Shown here one piece after another: positions 13,402-15,936 of a stretch of DNA of 15,936 bases. Made by a program: the position numbers and the translations under genes. The notes below the pieces were generated by a model that was not told the origin of the DNA, made no database searches, and was given only the letters and a program-made list of their open reading frames with translations. This stretch comes from Ruminococcaceae bacterium UBA1767. Lineage in GTDB: Bacteria > Bacillota > Clostridia > Oscillospirales > Acutalibacteraceae. How positions within the stretch are numbered: the stretch's first letter is position 1; every line of letters starts with the position of its first letter. Location: contig DCGX01000021.1 of the NCBI GenBank assembly GCA_002315505.1, positions 1-15,936 on the forward strand. The letters run 5' to 3'.

Positions 13402-14716
13402 GGTTATTTCTGCGATTGAAAAATATAATATGCCGCTTTGCGGAAAAAAAGTTGTTGTCGGTGTTTCGGGCGGAGCTGATTCGATGGCTCTGCTTAACGT
13501 GATGTGTAGGCTGAAGGATAAGTATTCCTTCGACATTATTGCCTGCCACGTTAATCATTGTATTCGTGGAATCGATGCCGATAATGACGAAAAGCACGTA
13601 TTTTCCTATTGTAAGAAGAATAATATTGCGTTTAAATCTATAAAAATTGACGTTCCTAACTTGTCAAAAAAATACGGAATGAGCGAAGAGGAATACGGCA
13701 GAAAGGCCCGTTATGAATTTTTTAATTCAATGGGCAGGGATGTTGTGATTGCAACGGCTCATACTTTGTCTGACAGATGCGAAACTCTGCTTTTTAATCT
13801 TGCGAGGGGAACATCAACGAGCGGTCTTTCCTCAATTCCTGCGGTGCGTGATAATATAATCAGACCGCTGATTGAGTGTACACGTGAGGATGTCGAAATT
13901 TATTGCCGTGAAAACGAAATTGAATATGTAACCGATAAAACGAATTATGATGACGCATATTCACGCAACAGAATACGTCTCAACGTAATTCCGCAGTTAA
14001 AAAAGCTGAATCCGTCCTTTGAAACGGCGGTTGAAAGACTTATTAATTCCTGCGAAAATGATAATGATTATTTTAATAAGATTGTAAATGATATTATTGT
14101 CGCTTCAAAGCAGGAAAACGGATACCGTGTTGATTTGTTTCTGGATGAGCATACGGCGGTTCGTCTTCGTGTTATCGCAAGACTAATTAAAGATGAAATC
14201 GGCATTTATCCCGAATCGGTGCATATAAAATGCGTTGATGAGATATTAAACGGCGGAAAAACCGAGATTATCGGTGATAACTTTGTTGTAGTTAAGGATG
14301 GAATCCTTTCGGTTAATCCCGAAATGGATGAATATACGGAATGGAGCTGTGATTTTTCTGCATTTTCGGCAGAAACACCGACAGGAAAATTTCTCGGCGA
14401 AATTCTTAACAAAAATGAATTATCGGGGTCACAGTTTGTTCATAAAAGAATGTTAGACTACGATAAAACAATGGGTGCACTGACACTCAGAAATCGCAGA
14501 GCAGGGGACACGATTAAGCTCGCAGGCAGTAAATGCACTAAAAAGCTGAAGAATCTTTTCAATGAAAAGAAGACAGTAAACAGAAACAACACTCCTGTTC
14601 TTGCAGATGAATGCGGAATTGTGTGGATTATGGGCATTGGATGCTCAGACAGATGTAAAATTACGGATGAAACAAAGAGAGTTTTGTTAATCAGAGAGGA
14701 AAACACAGATGATTGA
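13391..14716 (+). CDS. tilS: tRNA(Ile)-lysidine synthase
   Basis: TilS ligates lysine to C34 of the CAU-anticodon isoleucine tRNA using ATP, changing its codon reading from AUG to AUA. The start ATG 13391 overlaps the dnaB end by 11 bases, with GGAG (13377-13380) ten bases upstream. The upstream in-frame ATG 13349 lies deeper inside dnaB and adds no family sequence. The 441-residue product has the N-type ATP-pyrophosphatase loop S26-G-G-A-D-S31, then HVNHCIRG, GRKARYEFF, ATAHTLSDRCET and RGTSTSGLSSIP. The C-terminal substrate-binding domain follows (LRNRRAGDTIKL, KKLKNLF, GIVWIMGIG). In many homologues the ATAH motif is followed by HxxDQxET; here it is TLSDRCET, a mild variant. Its stop overlaps hpt. 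Confidence 0.96.
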   Translation: MICKVISAIEKYNMPLCGKKVVVGVSGGADSMALLNVMCRLKDKYSFDIIACHVNHCIRGIDADNDEKHVFSYCKKNNIAFKSIKIDVPNLSKKYGMSEEEYGRKARYEFFNSMGRDVVIATAHTLSDRCETLLFNLARGTSTSGLSSIPAVRDNIIRPLIECTREDVEIYCRENEIEYVTDKTNYDDAYSRNRIRLNVIPQLKKLNPSFETAVERLINSCENDNDYFNKIVNDIIVASKQENGYRVDLFLDEHTAVRLRVIARLIKDEIGIYPESVHIKCVDEILNGGKTEIIGDNFVVVKDGILSVNPEMDEYTEWSCDFSAFSAETPTGKFLGEILNKNELSGSQFVHKRMLDYDKTMGALTLRNRRAGDTIKLAGSKCTKKLKNLFNEKKTVNRNNTPVLADECGIVWIMGIGCSDRCKITDETKRVLLIREENTDD

Positions 14717-15260
14717 AAAAGATATTAAAGAAGTATTTTTCAGCAAGGAAGAGCTTCACTCAATAGTTGAAAGGCTCGGAAAACAAATCAGTGAGGATTA
14801 CAAGGACAAAAATCTTTTGCTTGTCAGCGTTCTTAAGGGCTCGGTTATTTTTATGGCTGACCTTATGAGAGAGATTACAGTGCCGTGCGAAATTGACTTT
14901 ATGTGTGTTTCAAGCTATGGCTCGGGCACGAAGTCAACAGGTAATGTTAAAATTATCAAGGACCTTGATATTAATCTTGAAGGTAAAGACCTTTTGCTCG
15001 TTGAGGATATTCTCGACAGCGGAAAGACTCTTTCATATATATGTAAAATGCTTAAAACAAGAAATCCGAGAAGTATTCGTATTTGTACTCTTCTTGATAA
15101 GCCTGAGAGAAGAGAGGTTGACCTGTATGCAAATTATGCAGGCACCTTTGTACCGGATGAATTTGTTGTAGGCTATGGTCTTGACTACGATGAGAAGTAC
15201 AGAAATCTTCCGTATATCGGTGTGCTCAAGCCGGAAATTTATTCTAATGACGAGGAGTGA
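14709..15260 (+). CDS. hpt: Hypoxanthine phosphoribosyltransferase
   Basis: The enzyme converts hypoxanthine or guanine plus PRPP to IMP or GMP in purine salvage. The 183-residue product is full length. It shows LKGSVIFMADL (PPi loop, about 43-53), SSYGSGTKSTG (flexible loop, about 68-78), the PRPP motif VEDILDSGKT (98-107), and the purine-contact segment FVVGYGLDYDEKYRNLPYIGVL. ATG 14709 overlaps the tilS stop by eight bases, with AGAGAGGA (14693-14700) as ribosome binding site. The order tilS-hpt-ftsH is conserved in Bacillus and relatives. Confidence 0.97.
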   Translation: MIEKDIKEVFFSKEELHSIVERLGKQISEDYKDKNLLLVSVLKGSVIFMADLMREITVPCEIDFMCVSSYGSGTKSTGNVKIIKDLDINLEGKDLLLVEDILDSGKTLSYICKMLKTRNPRSIRICTLLDKPERREVDLYANYAGTFVPDEFVVGYGLDYDEKYRNLPYIGVLKPEIYSNDEE

Positions 15261-15265
15261 AATTT

Positions 15266-15936
15266 TTGAATAATAAAAAGCCAAAGAACGATAAAAACAA
15301 ATTACTTGCCAAGCTGAAGGTTTTGCTTCCTTATTTTCTTATTCCGATAATTATGGTCGGGGCAATCAGCATTGCATCGCTTTCGGACAGTAATAATGCC
15401 GACAAGGTTAATTACTACCAGGTTATTCAGTATTTTGACAAGGAACAGGTTACTGATTTCTCTTTAAATCTTTCAAGCGGAGCTTTAAAGTATAAGCTGA
15501 AGGGCGAGAAGGATGTTAAACAGTATAAGGTTCCGAATGTCAATATTTTTGTCAACGATGTAAATGATACAATAAGAGAGCATAATAAGAACGCCAAGAC
15601 AGAGGATGATCTTATTAAATATGAGTTCATCTCGGGTTCATCAAGCTCATGGCTTATTAATCTTCTCCCGTCAATAATAATGGGTATCCTGCTTGTTGTT
15701 TTGCTTGTATTGATGATGAAGAAGATGAATGGCGTCGGCGGAGATATGAACAGAACTCTCAACTTCGGCAAAATCAATGCAAAGCGTAATGATAACGGCG
15801 AGGATAAGACAACCTTTGACCAGGTTGCAGGTGCTGACGAAGAAAAGGAAGAGCTCAGCGAAATGGTTGACTTCCTTAAGAGTCCTGAAAAGTTCAACAC
15901 TCTCGGTGCAAGAATTCCTAAGGGTGTTCTTCTTGT
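15266..15936 (+). CDS. ftsH: ATP-dependent zinc metalloprotease FtsH (partial, cut by window end)
   Basis: FtsH is a membrane-anchored AAA+ protease that degrades misfolded membrane proteins and some regulators. The start is TTG 15266, with GAGGAG (15252-15257) eight bases upstream and five bases after the hpt stop. No ATG near the start fits. The visible 223 codons encode a basic N-terminus, membrane segment 1 (about 19-39), and an extracytoplasmic domain (about 40-125). Membrane segment 2 begins at W129 (to about 152), and the start of the AAA domain has TTFDQVAGADEEKEEL and FLKSPEKFNTLGARIPKGVLL. The window ends just before the Walker A loop, so ATPase and HEXXH residues cannot be checked. 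The ORF is open at the window edge. Confidence 0.95.
   Translation, partial: MNNKKPKNDKNKLLAKLKVLLPYFLIPIIMVGAISIASLSDSNNADKVNYYQVIQYFDKEQVTDFSLNLSSGALKYKLKGEKDVKQYKVPNVNIFVNDVNDTIREHNKNAKTEDDLIKYEFISGSSSSWLINLLPSIIMGILLVVLLVLMMKKMNGVGGDMNRTLNFGKINAKRNDNGEDKTTFDQVAGADEEKEELSEMVDFLKSPEKFNTLGARIPKGVLL

Noticed and set aside
15427..15900. Minus-strand open frame of 157 codons
   Set aside because: It is antisense to ftsH, whose plus-strand translation shows clear membrane segments and AAA-domain sequence.
1..15936. CRISPR array, tRNA/rRNA genes, insertion sequences or phage genes
   Set aside because: No regularly spaced repeats, no cloverleaf-type sequence, no transposase or integrase motifs and no phage structural proteins were seen on either strand.

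Overview
The window looks like a chromosomal segment of a low-GC gut-type Firmicute, most likely Clostridia of the Oscillospiraceae/Ruminococcaceae kind. Three things suggest this: the consecutive order RNase J - GdpP - bL9 - DnaB - TilS - HPRT - FtsH, strong sigma-A-like promoters with 17-bp spacers, and large secreted proteins built from DUF6273, InlB-type, ZU5-like and Big_2 modules that end in an aromatic tail (FGQWLI..LLFG..WY). The lineage is an inference from gene content and was not tested. TGA is used as a normal stop (tilS, hpt), so the standard code applies.

Region 1 (1-6975) is accessory. A small winged-helix regulator (233-505) has its own near-consensus promoter. It precedes two tandem, paralogous secreted surface proteins (714-4073 and 4284-6923). 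The first is interrupted by one in-frame TGA at 1980-1982. It falls where the InlB-type repeat normally has its closing Trp (TYTAK-W), and the frame is otherwise open on both sides for 1119 codons. Within that gene, about 120 bases (1620-1742) are about 62% GC in a roughly 35% GC background. Nearly every codon there ends in C or T and the segment encodes the C-terminal end of a DUF6273-like domain. This is what the variable region of a diversity-generating retroelement (DGR) target looks like, although no reverse transcriptase or template repeat lies in the window. The gene is preceded by a leader of about 120 nt with a hairpin whose whole 9-nt loop can pair upstream, a possible pseudoknot. 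The second paralog has a different N-terminal half but the same downstream architecture and C-terminal tail.

Region 2 (6940-7620) holds a hairpin terminator, rnhA (RNase HI) on the minus strand, and a divergent promoter region. Region 3 (7575-15936) is a dense plus-strand housekeeping run: rnj (mRNA decay/processing), gdpP (c-di-AMP hydrolysis), rplI (ribosomal protein bL9), dnaB (replicative helicase), tilS (tRNA-Ile lysidine synthase), hpt (purine salvage) and the first 223 codons of ftsH (membrane protease, cut by the window end). Overlaps or gaps of a few bases with good ribosome binding sites suggest one or two operons. The ftsH gene starts with TTG. Starts for the regulator, rnj and tilS were moved downstream of the longest possible ORF on promoter or ribosome-binding-site evidence.

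The interesting biology is in region 1: a probable hypervariable surface protein, apparently broken by a nonsense codon, beside an intact paralog and a small regulator. The most valuable follow-up is a genome-wide search for the matching template repeat and reverse transcriptase.
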